From the NCBI GenBank assembly GCA_029865325.1, contig JAOUHF010000008.1, forward strand, positions 1 to 42,666: a DNA stretch of 42,666 nucleotides. The letters run 5' to 3'. Every line of letters starts with the position of its first letter. Position 1 is the stretch's first letter. This DNA comes from Thermoleophilia bacterium. Lineage in GTDB: Bacteria > Actinomycetota > Thermoleophilia > Gaiellales > Gaiellaceae. Position numbers and translations under genes: made by a program. Below the pieces are notes generated by a model. That model was not told the origin of the DNA, searched no databases, and saw nothing but the letters and a program-made list of their open reading frames with translations. Below, one piece after another: positions 26,573 to 34,765 of the stretch.

Positions 26573-27837
26573 CGGTCGGCGTCCCCCATGACCGGATCGA
26601 GCGACCCGGCCACGGCCACGAGATCCGCGATCAGGAGGCCCTGCACGACGGTTGCCGTGGCCTGAAGCGCAGCAAAGCTGGGGGCGCGGAAGCGAACGCG
26701 CCATGGCCGCGCGCTCCCGTCCGACACGAGGTAGCACCCCGCCTCGCCTCTGGGCGACTCGATCGCCACGTAGACCTCTCCTTCGGGAACCGTGAATCCC
26801 TCGGTGACGATCTTGAAGTGATGGATCAGCGACTCCATCGAGGTGTGCAACTCATGCCGCGGAGGGAGCACGACCTTGCGGTCGTCGGCGATCCACGGCT
26901 CGCCGTCCATCTCGTCGAGGCGGTCGAGGCACTGGCGGACGATGCGCACCGACTCGCGCATCTCGTCCATGTGAACTTTGTACCGGTCGTACACATCGCC
27001 GTTTGGGTACACCGGCACGTCGAACTCCACCTCGTCGTAGGCGAGGTACGGCATGTTCTTCCGCAGGTCCCAGTTGACGCCGGATGAGCGAAGCATTGGG
27101 CCGGACTGCGCCAAGGCGAGCGCGTCATCCGCGGAGAGAAGCCCGATGCCCTTTGTGCGCTCGAGCCAGATCGCATTGCGGTCGAGGAGCGCCTCGTACT
27201 GGTCGACCGACTTCGGCATCGACTCGCAGAACTTCCGGGCCTCTTTCGTGAAGTTCGGCGGCAGGTCCTCGGCGAGCCCGCCGACCTGGACGTAGCGCGT
27301 ATGCATGCGCGTCCCACCGGCCATCTCGAATAAGTCGAGGATCTCGTCGCGATCGTCGAACGCGTACCAGAAGAGCGAGATCGCCCCGATCTCGAGGGCG
27401 GAGGTTCCAAGCCACACGAGATGGGAGTGGATGCGGTTGAGCTCCGCCATCGCCATCCGGGCCCACGTAGCGCGGCGCGGCACCTCGATACCGAGGAGCT
27501 TCTCGATCGCGAGGACATACAGAAGCTCGTTCGCGTGGAAGGCGACGTAGTCGACACGCGGCGCGTAGGTGATCGACTTCCACCACGACTTCGACTCCAT
27601 GTTCTTCTCGAAGCCGGTGTGGAGATAGCCGATGACCGCGCGGATCCCCGCCACTGTCTCTCCGTCCAGGTCGACGATCAGGCGAAGGACGCCGTGCGTG
27701 GATGGGTGGTTCGGGCCGAAGTTGATCCTGAGGATGTCCTCGAGCCGATGCTCAGTCGGGTCGACCTCGAGAATGGTCGGCACCGGGTGCGGAATGCGCG
27801 TGCCTTCGTAGATCCGCGTGGAAGGGAGGACGGTCAT
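26569..27837 (-). CDS. nuoD: NADH-quinone oxidoreductase subunit D
   Basis: The 49-kDa-type subunit (422 aa) that forms the quinone pocket with NuoB. The conserved NFGPNHPSTHGVLRL (residues 39-53) carries the pocket histidine; YLHTGFEKNMES, DYVAFHANELLYVLAIEKLLGIEVP and the C-terminal DPVMGDADR ending are typical. It is separate from nuoC, not fused as in E. coli. It starts at ATG 27837, 5 nt after nuoC, and overlaps nuoE by 4 nt. Confidence 0.97.
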   Translation of the reverse strand: MTVLPSTRIYEGTRIPHPVPTILEVDPTEHRLEDILRINFGPNHPSTHGVLRLIVDLDGETVAGIRAVIGYLHTGFEKNMESKSWWKSITYAPRVDYVAFHANELLYVLAIEKLLGIEVPRRATWARMAMAELNRIHSHLVWLGTSALEIGAISLFWYAFDDRDEILDLFEMAGGTRMHTRYVQVGGLAEDLPPNFTKEARKFCESMPKSVDQYEALLDRNAIWLERTKGIGLLSADDALALAQSGPMLRSSGVNWDLRKNMPYLAYDEVEFDVPVYPNGDVYDRYKVHMDEMRESVRIVRQCLDRLDEMDGEPWIADDRKVVLPPRHELHTSMESLIHHFKIVTEGFTVPEGEVYVAIESPRGEAGCYLVSDGSARPWRVRFRAPSFAALQATATVVQGLLIADLVAVAGSLDPVMGDADR

Positions 27838-27842
27838 CGCGC

Positions 27843-28391
27843 TTAGTTCTCGTCCGAGAACCGCACCGGCTCGCCGCCGAGCGGATAGTCCTTGCGCAGC
27901 GGATGGCCCTCCCAGTCATCCGTCATGAGGATCCGAACGAGGTTGGGATGGCCTTCGAAGCGGATCCCCATCATGTCCCAGGCCTCGCGCTCGAACCAGT
28001 CGGCGGCGGGCCACACTGGAAGCACACTCGCGACGGGCTCGCCGTCGTCGAGCCAGACCTGAACCCGGACGCGCTCAGGCTCGTCGCCGACCCGCATGAG
28101 TTGGTACGAGACCGAGAACCGTTTCGGCTTTGGTGCCGGCACGTGTGAGAGTCCCTGCGATCCGGGCTCGTGGAGGTCGCGGCCCGATGCCGTGCCGATG
28201 TAACCGGCAACCTGCTGCTCGCCCCAGCCGAGGAAGTCGGCGGCCGCGATGTCGCTCAGGAAGTTGCACCCGTGCTCGTCGCGCAGGTATGTGCAGGCCT
28301 CGACCAGGCGGGCAGGATCGACGACGAGCGTCGTCTCTCCCAAGGCCTCGCGCGTCTCGATGACTCCGGGAACACCTGCGTACGCGCTCAT
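27843..28391 (-). CDS. nuoC: NADH-quinone oxidoreductase subunit C
   Basis: The 30-kDa-type subunit (182 aa). Signatures include [47 protein letters not shown], the family's most conserved block, at residues about 125-171. Residues 75-95 ([16 protein letters not shown]) are a likely flexible insertion. ATG 28391 overlaps the nuoB stop as ATGA; the longer open frame upstream is a shadow. Confidence 0.95.
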   Translation of the reverse strand: MSAYAGVPGVIETREALGETTLVVDPARLVEACTYLRDEHGCNFLSDIAAADFLGWGEQQVAGYIGTASGRDLHEPGSQGLSHVPAPKPKRFSVSYQLMRVGDEPERVRVQVWLDDGEPVASVLPVWPAADWFEREAWDMMGIRFEGHPNLVRILMTDDWEGHPLRKDYPLGGEPVRFSDEN

Positions 28392-28972
28392 TCCGCCACT
28401 CCGCGGATCTGATACGCCGGCGGCACGCCACCGCGGATCTTCTCGTGGAGCCTGACGATGCCTTCCATCAGCGCCTCGGGACGGGGCGGACAGCCGGGAA
28501 CGTGGATGTCGACGGGAACGATCTTGTCGACGCCCTGCAGGATCGTGTAGTTGTTGAACATCCCGCCAGAGCTCGCGCATGCGCCCATGGCGATGACCCA
28601 TTTCGGCTCGAGCATCTGATCGTAGACCTGGCGCAGAGGTGCGGCCATCTTGTGGGCCACGCGCCCGGAGATGATCAGCAGGTCGGCTTGCCGCGGCGAG
28701 GAGCTGAATCGCTCCATGCCGAAACGCGCGATGTCGTAGCGCGACGAGACGATCGACATCATCTCGATCGCGCAACAGGCGAGCCCGAAAGTGTCCGGCC
28801 AGACCGAGTTCGACTGCGCCCACGCGACGGCCTTCTCGACCGTCGTGAGGAGGAGCGCGTCCTCGATCTCGGCGACCTCACGCTCGAAGACGCCGGATCC
28901 ACGCTCGGGCCAGAGCACCCGTTCGGACTGGAGGCCGGCTCTTGCGAGCGGACGATCGCTGACGAGCGGCAA
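28388..28972 (-). CDS. nuoB: NADH-quinone oxidoreductase subunit B
   Basis: The subunit carrying cluster N2 (194 aa), the last Fe-S centre before quinone. The tandem cysteines C66-C67 ([11 protein letters not shown]), Cys132 (MGACASSGG) and Cys161 (VPGCPPRPE) are the N2 ligands. TTG 28972 is taken as the start, 8 nt after the nuoA stop; GTG codon 19 is an in-frame alternative that would drop a poorly conserved leader. Confidence 0.95.
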   Translation of the reverse strand: MPLVSDRPLARAGLQSERVLWPERGSGVFEREVAEIEDALLLTTVEKAVAWAQSNSVWPDTFGLACCAIEMMSIVSSRYDIARFGMERFSSSPRQADLLIISGRVAHKMAAPLRQVYDQMLEPKWVIAMGACASSGGMFNNYTILQGVDKIVPVDIHVPGCPPRPEALMEGIVRLHEKIRGGVPPAYQIRGVAE

Positions 28973-28980
28973 CTCTCGTT

Positions 28981-29346
28981 TCAGTGCCAGTTCAGTGCTC
29001 CCTTGCGCCAGACGTAGATGTATGCGACGCCCAAGATCCCGACGAACACGAGAAGCTCACCGAGCCCGAACCAGCCGAGCGCCTCGAGTTGCACGGCCAG
29101 CGGGTAGAGGTAGACGATCTCGATGTCGAAGAGGATGAAGAGGATTGCCGTGAGGTAGAAGCTCACTGTGAACCGGCGCTGTTGGCTCGGCGCGCCTTCG
29201 GAGACTCCCGACTCGAACGGGAGCATCTTCTGACGCGTGCCTGCGACCGGACGTTTCGGGACGATGAACGAGCCCGCGATCATGGTCGCGGGGATGACTG
29301 CCGCAAAGATGGCGTAGAAGAGGAAGGGCAGCCAGTTCGAAAGCAC
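28981..29346 (-). CDS. nuoA: NADH-quinone oxidoreductase subunit A
   Basis: The first gene of the nuo operon (121 aa, three helices). The conserved acidic loop [42 protein letters not shown] is diagnostic; the usual cysteine after SG (ESGxxP..C) is not seen here. The GTG start at 29346 is preceded by GGGGG about 8 nt upstream. A TAGGTT box at 29395-29390 and a TATTCT box further up are candidate -10 elements, implying a short 5' leader. Confidence 0.94.
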   Translation of the reverse strand: MLSNWLPFLFYAIFAAVIPATMIAGSFIVPKRPVAGTRQKMLPFESGVSEGAPSQQRRFTVSFYLTAILFILFDIEIVYLYPLAVQLEALGWFGLGELLVFVGILGVAYIYVWRKGALNWH

Positions 29347-29506
29347 GGGTTTACCCCCGCGTGGACCTCGGACGTCTGTCTCGCGGCGAAACCTAGCACT
29401 CCCCCTTTAGGCGCACGAAGGGATCGGAAATCCCGCACAGAATAAGCGATACGAGTGTTACAAACTCGCGGCTGGCATCCGGTACGCCGTCCGCTACGAT
29501 GAGCCC
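29347..29506. promoter_or_regulatory. Divergent promoter region between nuoA and the A-type carrier gene
   Basis: This 160-nt AT-richer gap must drive the nuo operon leftwards and the Fe-S carrier rightwards. Towards nuoA, TAGGTT (29395-29390, minus) is the best-placed -10 candidate. Towards the carrier, TACGAT (29495-29500) ends 6 nt before the ATG, with CTGGCA 17 nt upstream of it as a weak -35. An inverted repeat CGAGT-N7-ACTCG lies at 29452-29468 with GTTACAA as its centre, a possible operator. Confidence 0.5.
29495..29500 (+). promoter_or_regulatory. Putative -10 box (TACGAT) of the leaderless A-type carrier transcript
   Basis: TACGAT is followed by 6 nt and ATG 29507. CTGGCA at 29472-29477 gives a 17-nt spacer and matches four of six bases of a TTGACA -35 box. 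No Shine-Dalgarno sequence is visible. Confidence 0.55.
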
Positions 29507-29926
29507 ATGGCAACCGTCGAGCACCCGACCGACACCCTGATCTCCCTCACGCCGGTGGCGGCGACGAAGATCAGGGAGCTCATGGCCGAGGAGGAGGACA
29601 CGCAGACGCTCGTCCTTCGCGTTGCCATCCAAGGCGGCGGTTGCTCGGGCTTTCAGTACGGGCTGGGCTTCGACGCCGGGGCGGCCGAGGGCGACGTCGA
29701 GCTCTCACTCGAAGGCATCCCGGTCGTGGTCGATCCCTACAGCGCTCCCTACTTGCGTGGAACGACGATCGACTTCCTGAACACGATCGAAGAGTCCGGG
29801 TTCAAGATCGACAATCCCAACGCCGTCTCCTCGTGCGGCTGCGGCCACTCCTTCCAGGTGGAGGAGGGCGAAGATCTTCCCGAGGGCACCGAGCTAGGTG
29901 GTTGCGGCTCGGGTTGTAGCCACTGA
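29507..29926 (+). CDS. erpA: A-type iron-sulfur cluster insertion protein (ErpA/IscA-like)
   Basis: The protein (139 aa) delivers Fe-S clusters to apoproteins. The three cluster cysteines are Cys46 in GGGCSGFQY and Cys110 and Cys112 in SSCGCGHSF. It carries an acidic tail ending GGCGSGCSH (residues 131-139) with two additional cysteines, which many relatives lack. It sits divergent from the Fe-S-rich nuo operon and next to a ferredoxin reductase, a plausible functional grouping. ErpA and IscA cannot be told apart with confidence here. Confidence 0.9.
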   Translation: MATVEHPTDTLISLTPVAATKIRELMAEEEDTQTLVLRVAIQGGGCSGFQYGLGFDAGAAEGDVELSLEGIPVVVDPYSAPYLRGTTIDFLNTIEESGFKIDNPNAVSSCGCGHSFQVEEGEDLPEGTELGGCGSGCSH

Positions 29927-29948
29927 GCTCCCGCTGACGCGAAAGCTC

Positions 29949-29954
29949 TAGATT
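29949..29954 (+). promoter_or_regulatory. Putative -10 box (TAGATT) of the leaderless fprA-like transcript
   Basis: TAGATT ends 7 nt before ATG 29962, in the 35-nt gap after the carrier gene. This spacing supports ATG 29962 over the in-frame TTG at 29953, which overlaps the box itself. Confidence 0.5.
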
Positions 29955-29961
29955 GCACCGG

Positions 29962-31329
29962 ATGTCCGTCCGGTCGTTTCGCGTAGCAGTAGTCGGCGCC
30001 GGCCCGGCGGCGTTCTTTGCAGCCGGCCAGCTGCTGGCGAGCGAGGATCCGGCGATCGAGGTCGACATGATCGAGCGGCTGCCGACGCCGTGGGGGCTCG
30101 TTCGGCTCGGAGTCGCACCCGATCACCCGAATCTGAAGACCGCTTCCCGTGTCTTCGAGAAGATCGCGCAACGTCCGGGATTTCGCTTTCACGGGAACGT
30201 CGAGGTCGGGCGGGATGTCGCCCACGACGAGCTGACGTCGGCGTACGACGCCGTTCTCTACGCCAACGGTGCACAGACCGATCGCCGGCTCGGGATTCCT
30301 GGAGAGGATCTCTCCGGCTCGTGGGCCGCAACCGAGCTCGTCGCCTGGTACAACGGCCACCCCGATTTCCAGCACCTCTCCTTCGATCTCTCGCACGAGC
30401 GCGCGGTCGTGATCGGGAACGGGAACGTCGCGCTCGACGTGGCTCGCATGCTCGCCCTCACGCGTGAGGAGCTCGCCCCGACGGACACCACCGACGCAGC
30501 GATCGAGGCGATCGTCGCCTCGGGAATCAAGGAGATCCTCGTCCTCGGGCGGCGCGGTCCCGTCCAGGCTGCGTGGACGCCGACCGAGCTGCAGGAGATG
30601 GGGGAGCTCGCAGGCGCTGACGTCCTCGTCGATCCCGCGGCGCTCGAGCTGGACGCGGCGAGCGAGGCGGAGCTGGCCGGCGCTTCGAACATCGTCGGAC
30701 GGAACGTCGAGATCTTGCGGGAGCTCGCTGCGCGGAGGCCGGCGGGAAAGCCCCGCGTCGTGCGGCTCCGCTTCCAGGGCTCTCCCGTCACTGTCCTCGG
30801 GGACGAGCGAGTCGAGGCGCTGGAGATCGTCCACAACCGGCTCGAGGCCGACTCTTCCGGGCGGGTACGCGCCGTCGCGACCGATGAACGTGAAGTCATC
30901 CCCTGCGGGATCGTCTTCCGCAGCGTCGGCTACCACGGCGTGGCGCTACCGGGAGTCCCGTTCGATGAGACGAGCGGGACGATCCCGAACACCGACGGTC
31001 GTGTGCTCGGGGGCGATGGCATTCCCGTCCCCGGTGTCTACTGCGCCGGGTGGATCAAGCGGGGGCCGACGGGTGTGATCGGGACGAACAAGAAGGACGC
31101 CGCCGAAACCGTTGAGCTACTCCTCGAGGATGCTCGCAATGGAGCGCTCCCGAAGCCGAGCGGTAGAAGCATCGACGAGCTACTCGCCGAGCGCGGAGTC
31201 GAAGTCGTCACATATGCGGGATGGGCGGCGATCGACACGATCGAGCGCTCGCGTGGCGAGGAGCAGGGTCGCCCACGCGTCAAGCTCTGCACCTGGGAAG
31301 AGCTTCTCGCGGCGGCTCGATCAGCCTGA
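29962..31329 (+). CDS. Ferredoxin-NADP(+) reductase, FprA / adrenodoxin-reductase type
   Basis: A two-dinucleotide-domain flavoprotein (455 aa) transferring electrons between NADPH and ferredoxin. The FAD motif VGAGPAAFFAA is at residues 11-21, with PTPWGLVRLGVAPDHP at 41-56 typical of the adrenodoxin reductase group. The NADP motif VIGNGNVALDVAR is at 150-162 and LGRRGP follows near 193. The late GWIKRGPTGVIGTNKKDA segment is the conserved flavin-contact region. The mycobacterial FprA is the best-known relative. Its 3' end overlaps the convergent aminotransferase gene by 9 nt. Confidence 0.92.
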   Translation: MSVRSFRVAVVGAGPAAFFAAGQLLASEDPAIEVDMIERLPTPWGLVRLGVAPDHPNLKTASRVFEKIAQRPGFRFHGNVEVGRDVAHDELTSAYDAVLYANGAQTDRRLGIPGEDLSGSWAATELVAWYNGHPDFQHLSFDLSHERAVVIGNGNVALDVARMLALTREELAPTDTTDAAIEAIVASGIKEILVLGRRGPVQAAWTPTELQEMGELAGADVLVDPAALELDAASEAELAGASNIVGRNVEILRELAARRPAGKPRVVRLRFQGSPVTVLGDERVEALEIVHNRLEADSSGRVRAVATDEREVIPCGIVFRSVGYHGVALPGVPFDETSGTIPNTDGRVLGGDGIPVPGVYCAGWIKRGPTGVIGTNKKDAAETVELLLEDARNGALPKPSGRSIDELLAERGVEVVTYAGWAAIDTIERSRGEEQGRPRVKLCTWEELLAAARSA

Positions 31330-32358
31330 AAGCACGCCGAGCGTACGATCGACGTCGCTCTCGGTGTTGTAGACGTGCCAGGAGGTGCGGAGGCGTCCTC
31401 CGCGCACGGCCGCCTGGATTCCGGCGACAGCGAGCTTCTCGGCTGCCCCGGGCGCGTCCGACATCACGATCGCGGAATTTGACGGCTCGAGGCCCAGTCC
31501 GGCGCGGAAGCGGTTGGCGAGCGCGACGTCGTGGCGAGTGATCGCTTCGACGCCGACTTCCTCGATGATCGCCAGAGTGGGCGCCGCCGCGACCCACATG
31601 AACCACGCCGGAGAGGTGTCGAGCCGTCGGGCGCTGTCGGCGAGTCGGAGTGGCGGACCGAAGAACGTTTCGAGCGGGTCTTCGCCTGCGTACCAGCCTG
31701 CCGTGGTGGGAACGATGTCGCCGAGCCGCTCTGGCCTGATCGACATATATGCCGTTCCACGCGGCGACATGAGCCACTTGTAGCCGTGAGCGGCCACGAC
31801 GTCGAAGCGGCTTGCGTGGAGCGGGAGCCAGCCGATCGCTTGAGTGGCGTCGACGACCGTCATCACGTCGTGCTCGGCGGCTGCGAGCGAGATCGCGTCC
31901 AGGTCGGCGACCTCCCCCGACGCCATCTGCACTGCACTGAAGGCGACGACGTCGACATCCGGGCCGATCTCGCCAGGTAGCTCCCGCGCAGGTACCAAGC
32001 GGACGCTCACGCCCCGGTGCTGCTGCACGAGGAACGGGAAGAGAAGGGACGTGAACTCCACGTCAGGGGCCAACATGCGTGTGCCGTCGGGAACCGAGGC
32101 GGCGATCAAGCCGATCAAGCCGGAGACGGTTGCGCCGATTGCGACCGTCTCGGGGGGAACGCCAACGAGTCGCGCGAACGACGCACGCGCTTCCTCGCCG
32201 GGAGTGCCCCAGTGCTCCCAACTCGTGCGCCCGCCGCGCCAGTCGTCGAGCGCCTCCTGAAGCGCGTCCCACGCGGGCCGCGGCGGCAGTCCGTACGACG
32301 CCGTGTTGAGGTACGTGCCCGCCGGCTCCCACAGGTCGGGCATGAGCGCCCCGGTCAT
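31321..32358 (-). CDS. Class V PLP-dependent aminotransferase / cysteine-desulfurase-like protein
   Basis: A fold-type I PLP enzyme (345 aa). The PLP lysine is K194 in AAHGYKWLMSPRG, with D170 and Q173 in VVDATQAIG contacting the cofactor. The N-terminal YLNTASYGLPPRPA segment is usual for class V proteins related to kynureninase, isopenicillin N epimerase and EgtE. The active-site cysteine loop of true cysteine desulfurases is not evident, so I leave the reaction open. ATG 32358 is chosen because AAGGA lies about 8 nt upstream; the frame continues upstream only as a shadow of fumC. Confidence 0.85.
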   Translation of the reverse strand: MTGALMPDLWEPAGTYLNTASYGLPPRPAWDALQEALDDWRGGRTSWEHWGTPGEEARASFARLVGVPPETVAIGATVSGLIGLIAASVPDGTRMLAPDVEFTSLLFPFLVQQHRGVSVRLVPARELPGEIGPDVDVVAFSAVQMASGEVADLDAISLAAAEHDVMTVVDATQAIGWLPLHASRFDVVAAHGYKWLMSPRGTAYMSIRPERLGDIVPTTAGWYAGEDPLETFFGPPLRLADSARRLDTSPAWFMWVAAAPTLAIIEEVGVEAITRHDVALANRFRAGLGLEPSNSAIVMSDAPGAAEKLAVAGIQAAVRGGRLRTSWHVYNTESDVDRTLGVLSG

Positions 32359-32421
32359 GCCGGGGATCCTTCCACACAGGCGCTGCGGGGAAACCACGAC
32401 GATCGGGCGCAATCGGGCCTC

Positions 32422-32427
32422 TAGACT
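32422..32427 (+). promoter_or_regulatory. Putative -10 box (TAGACT) of the leaderless fumC transcript
   Basis: TAGACT ends 7 nt before ATG 32435. It supports this ATG as the start rather than upstream in-frame codons back to 32303. Confidence 0.55.
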
Positions 32428-32434
32428 CGGTCGC

Positions 32435-33763
32435 ATGAACAACACGACTTCCACCCAACCACTCTGGGCAGGCGAGACCGAAAAGGCCGTCGCCAACTTC
32501 CCCGTCTCCGGCGAGCCGATTCCCACCCCCGTCGCCCGCTGGCTCGGCCGAATCAAGGCCGCCGCAGCCCGCGTGAACGCGGACCTCGAGCTGCTCGATC
32601 GGGGCATGGCAGATCGAATCGCAGCTGCCGCCGATCGCGTCGCAGCCGGCGAGTTCGACGACCAGTTTCCGATCGACGTCTTCCAGACGGGCTCCGGCAC
32701 GAGCTCGAACATGAACGCGAACGAGGTGATCGCCTCGCTTGCCGGCGAGGACGTGCACCCGAACGACCACGTCAACATGGGGCAGTCCTCGAACGACGTG
32801 TTCCCGTCCGCTGTCCATCTCGCGGCATTGGGCGAGATCGCCCACGACCTTCTTCCGGCGCTCGAACGGTTGGCCGCGTCGCTGGAGCGGAAGGCCTTCG
32901 AGTTCGACGACGTCGTCAAGTCAGGGCGGACGCACTTGATGGACGCGGTGCCGGTAACGCTCGGCCAGGAGTTCGCCGGGTATGCCGCCCAGATGCGCCA
33001 GGGAATCGCGCGCGTCGAGGACGCGATGCCGCGTCTCGGTCAGATCCCGCTCGGCGGTACGGCGACGGGCACCGGTCTCAACACCCATCCAGAGTTCGCC
33101 GCCCGCGTTCGCGACTACCTCTCGCGAGACACCGGTCTTACCGTGTCAGCTCCGGTCGACCACTTCGAGGCGCAGGCGGCCAGAGATGGGCTCGTAGAGG
33201 CGTCGGGCGCGCTCAAGGTCGTGGCCGTCTCGCTGACGAAGATCGCGAACGACCTCCGGCTGATGGGATCCGGGCCGCGCGCGGGCCTTGCTGAGATCTT
33301 CCTGCCCGAGCTCCAGAAGGGCAGCTCGATCATGCCGGGCAAGGTCAATCCGGTCATGCCCGAGGTCGCGACCCAGGTCGCGGCTCAGGTCATCGGGAAC
33401 GATGCCGCGATCACCATCGGCGGCATGAACGGGCAGTTCGAGCTCAACGTCTACATCCCGCTGATGGCCCGGAACCTCCTCGACTCGATCAAGCTCCTTT
33501 CGAGCGCCTCGCGGTTGCTCGCCGAGAAGTGCGTGGACGGGATCGAGGCGAACCGGGAGCGGAACGAGCAGTACGCAGAGGGCACGCTCTCGGCCGCGAC
33601 TGCGCTCAATCCCCACATCGGCTACGACAAAGCGTCGGAGATCGTGAAGGAAGCCTCCGCGTCGGGCCGCTCGCTCCGCGAGGTTGCCCGTGAGGCCGGC
33701 GTGGCCGACGAGATCCTCGACGAGGCGCTCGACTACCACGCGATGGCGAAGCCGCACCGGTAG
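32435..33763 (+). CDS. fumC: Class II fumarate hydratase
   Basis: The iron-free fumarase of the TCA cycle (442 aa), hydrating fumarate to malate. TGSGTSSNMNANEV is at residues 85-98, SGRTHLMDAVP at 163-173 and the superfamily signature GSSIMPGKVNPVMPE at 296-310 with the catalytic serine. The N terminus is about 15-20 residues shorter than in E. coli FumC, lacking the E-x-D-x-x-G-x-x-x-V-P-x-x-x-Y-W-G lead-in in its usual form (here LWAGETEKAVANFPVSG). Aspartase shares many motifs, but the context and the N-N-M segment favour fumarase. Confidence 0.93.
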   Translation: MNNTTSTQPLWAGETEKAVANFPVSGEPIPTPVARWLGRIKAAAARVNADLELLDRGMADRIAAAADRVAAGEFDDQFPIDVFQTGSGTSSNMNANEVIASLAGEDVHPNDHVNMGQSSNDVFPSAVHLAALGEIAHDLLPALERLAASLERKAFEFDDVVKSGRTHLMDAVPVTLGQEFAGYAAQMRQGIARVEDAMPRLGQIPLGGTATGTGLNTHPEFAARVRDYLSRDTGLTVSAPVDHFEAQAARDGLVEASGALKVVAVSLTKIANDLRLMGSGPRAGLAEIFLPELQKGSSIMPGKVNPVMPEVATQVAAQVIGNDAAITIGGMNGQFELNVYIPLMARNLLDSIKLLSSASRLLAEKCVDGIEANRERNEQYAEGTLSAATALNPHIGYDKASEIVKEASASGRSLREVAREAGVADEILDEALDYHAMAKPHR

Positions 33764-33776
33764 GGACGGTTCTAGG

Positions 33777-33832
33777 TTGACGGCCGCACGGGTGACGCGC
33801 AGACTGAGCGCGTCGCCCGGGTGAGCCGGGCG
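33777..33832 (+). promoter_or_regulatory. Possible promoter and two adjacent hairpins upstream of the secreted protease
   Basis: TTGACG (33777-33782) and CAGACT (33800-33805) are separated by 17 nt and could be a promoter. Two perfect stems overlap this area: GACGCGC/GCGCGTC (33794-33814, 7-nt loop) and CGCCCGG/CCGGGCG (33814-33832, 5-nt loop). There is no T-run. They could instead mark the 3' end of fumC or a structured leader. Confidence 0.4.
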
Positions 33833-33857
33833 TCGAGAGACAAAGGGGAGAGAAACG

Positions 33858-34706
33858 GTGCGGAAGCTCATTACGCTCCTTGCCGGGCTCGTCGCAGCGG
33901 CAGCGATCGCCGTCGTCCCGGCCGGCGCGATTACAAACAACTACGTGCCCGACTTCGAGCATCCTTTCGTCGGCCTCGTCGTCTTCTACGACGGCGAGGG
34001 CGACTTCATGTGGCGCTGCTCGGGCTCGCTGCTGTCGGAGACGGTGTTGCTAACGGCCGGCCACTGCACCGATCAGGATGCTGCAGAGTCGCCGGTCACG
34101 GCTCGTGTGTACTTCCAGCAGAACGCTGGGGCGAACTTCAACGGGACGATCGACCCGGTGACCGGGTACCCGGAGTCCTGTGCTTCCGGCACGCTCGGCA
34201 CGCTGTGCGCGACGTCCGGCGAGCTGTACGACTACGGCTTCGACAACTTCGCCGGCTTTCCGAACACGAGGGACGCCGGGCTCGTGATCCTCGATCAGCC
34301 GATCGCGATGCCGAAATACGGCGCGCTGGCGCCGGAGGGGACGCTCGACGATCTCATCTCGAAGCCGAAGAACGATGATGCGTTCACGGTCAGTGGGTAT
34401 GGAGTCACGTATCGAGACCCGACGAAGGTCGTGTCCTTCCGATCGCGTTTGATGGGGCCAGCCAAGCTCGTAAACGTCAAGGGTGGTCTCAACAAGGGCT
34501 TCAACCTCCAGACGAACGGAAACGGCGGCGATCGTGCCGGGACGTGCGGCGGCGACTCGGGAGGGCCTGTCTTCCTCGGCGGGGCCTCGTCGAACGTCAT
34601 CGTCGCAGTGACGTCCTTCGGCCTCAACGAGTGGTGTCGCGGCACCGACTTCGCGTATCGCGTCGACACCGAAGACGTTCAGGACTGGATCGACGAGCAC
34701 AGTTGA
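33858..34706 (+). CDS. Secreted trypsin-like (S1 family) serine protease
   Basis: The protein (282 aa) has a Sec signal peptide: MRKL, a hydrophobic core LAGLVAAAAIAVV and a likely cut after PAGA (about residue 24). The catalytic triad is visible: His69 in LTAGHC, Asp139 in TRDAGLVIL and Ser234 in GDSGGPVF. Six cysteines (54, 70, 108, 117, 230 and one near 257) could form disulfides, consistent with export. There is no clear propeptide or anchor. The GTG start is preceded by AAAGGGGAG, a strong ribosome binding site and one of few in this window. The target is unknown. Confidence 0.9.
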   Translation: MRKLITLLAGLVAAAAIAVVPAGAITNNYVPDFEHPFVGLVVFYDGEGDFMWRCSGSLLSETVLLTAGHCTDQDAAESPVTARVYFQQNAGANFNGTIDPVTGYPESCASGTLGTLCATSGELYDYGFDNFAGFPNTRDAGLVILDQPIAMPKYGALAPEGTLDDLISKPKNDDAFTVSGYGVTYRDPTKVVSFRSRLMGPAKLVNVKGGLNKGFNLQTNGNGGDRAGTCGGDSGGPVFLGGASSNVIVAVTSFGLNEWCRGTDFAYRVDTEDVQDWIDEHS

Positions 34707-34730
34707 GCAACGGAGCTGACTGATCCAGCA

Positions 34731-34764
34731 AGCAGAAGGGCCGCCTCCGGGCGGCCCTTCTGCT
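34731..34764. terminator. Bidirectional 15-bp hairpin terminator with UCCG loop
   Basis: Perfect 15-nt arms at 34731-34745 and 34750-34764 enclose the loop TCCG, a UNCG-type tetraloop closed by C-G. It sits between the convergent protease and lipA genes, and the arms carry AAGCAGAAG/CTTCTGCTT flanks, giving weak T-rich tails in both directions. This is the clearest terminator in the window. Confidence 0.85.
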
Positions 34765-34765
34765 T

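Noticed and set aside
31321-32919. Extended aminotransferase start reaching into fumC
   Set aside because: The extension is antisense to fumC and Ser/Arg-rich. ATG 32358 has a good ribosome binding site and begins the recognisable protein.
33794-33832. Intrinsic terminator for fumC
   Set aside because: The hairpins lack a T-run, so I recorded them only as structured elements.
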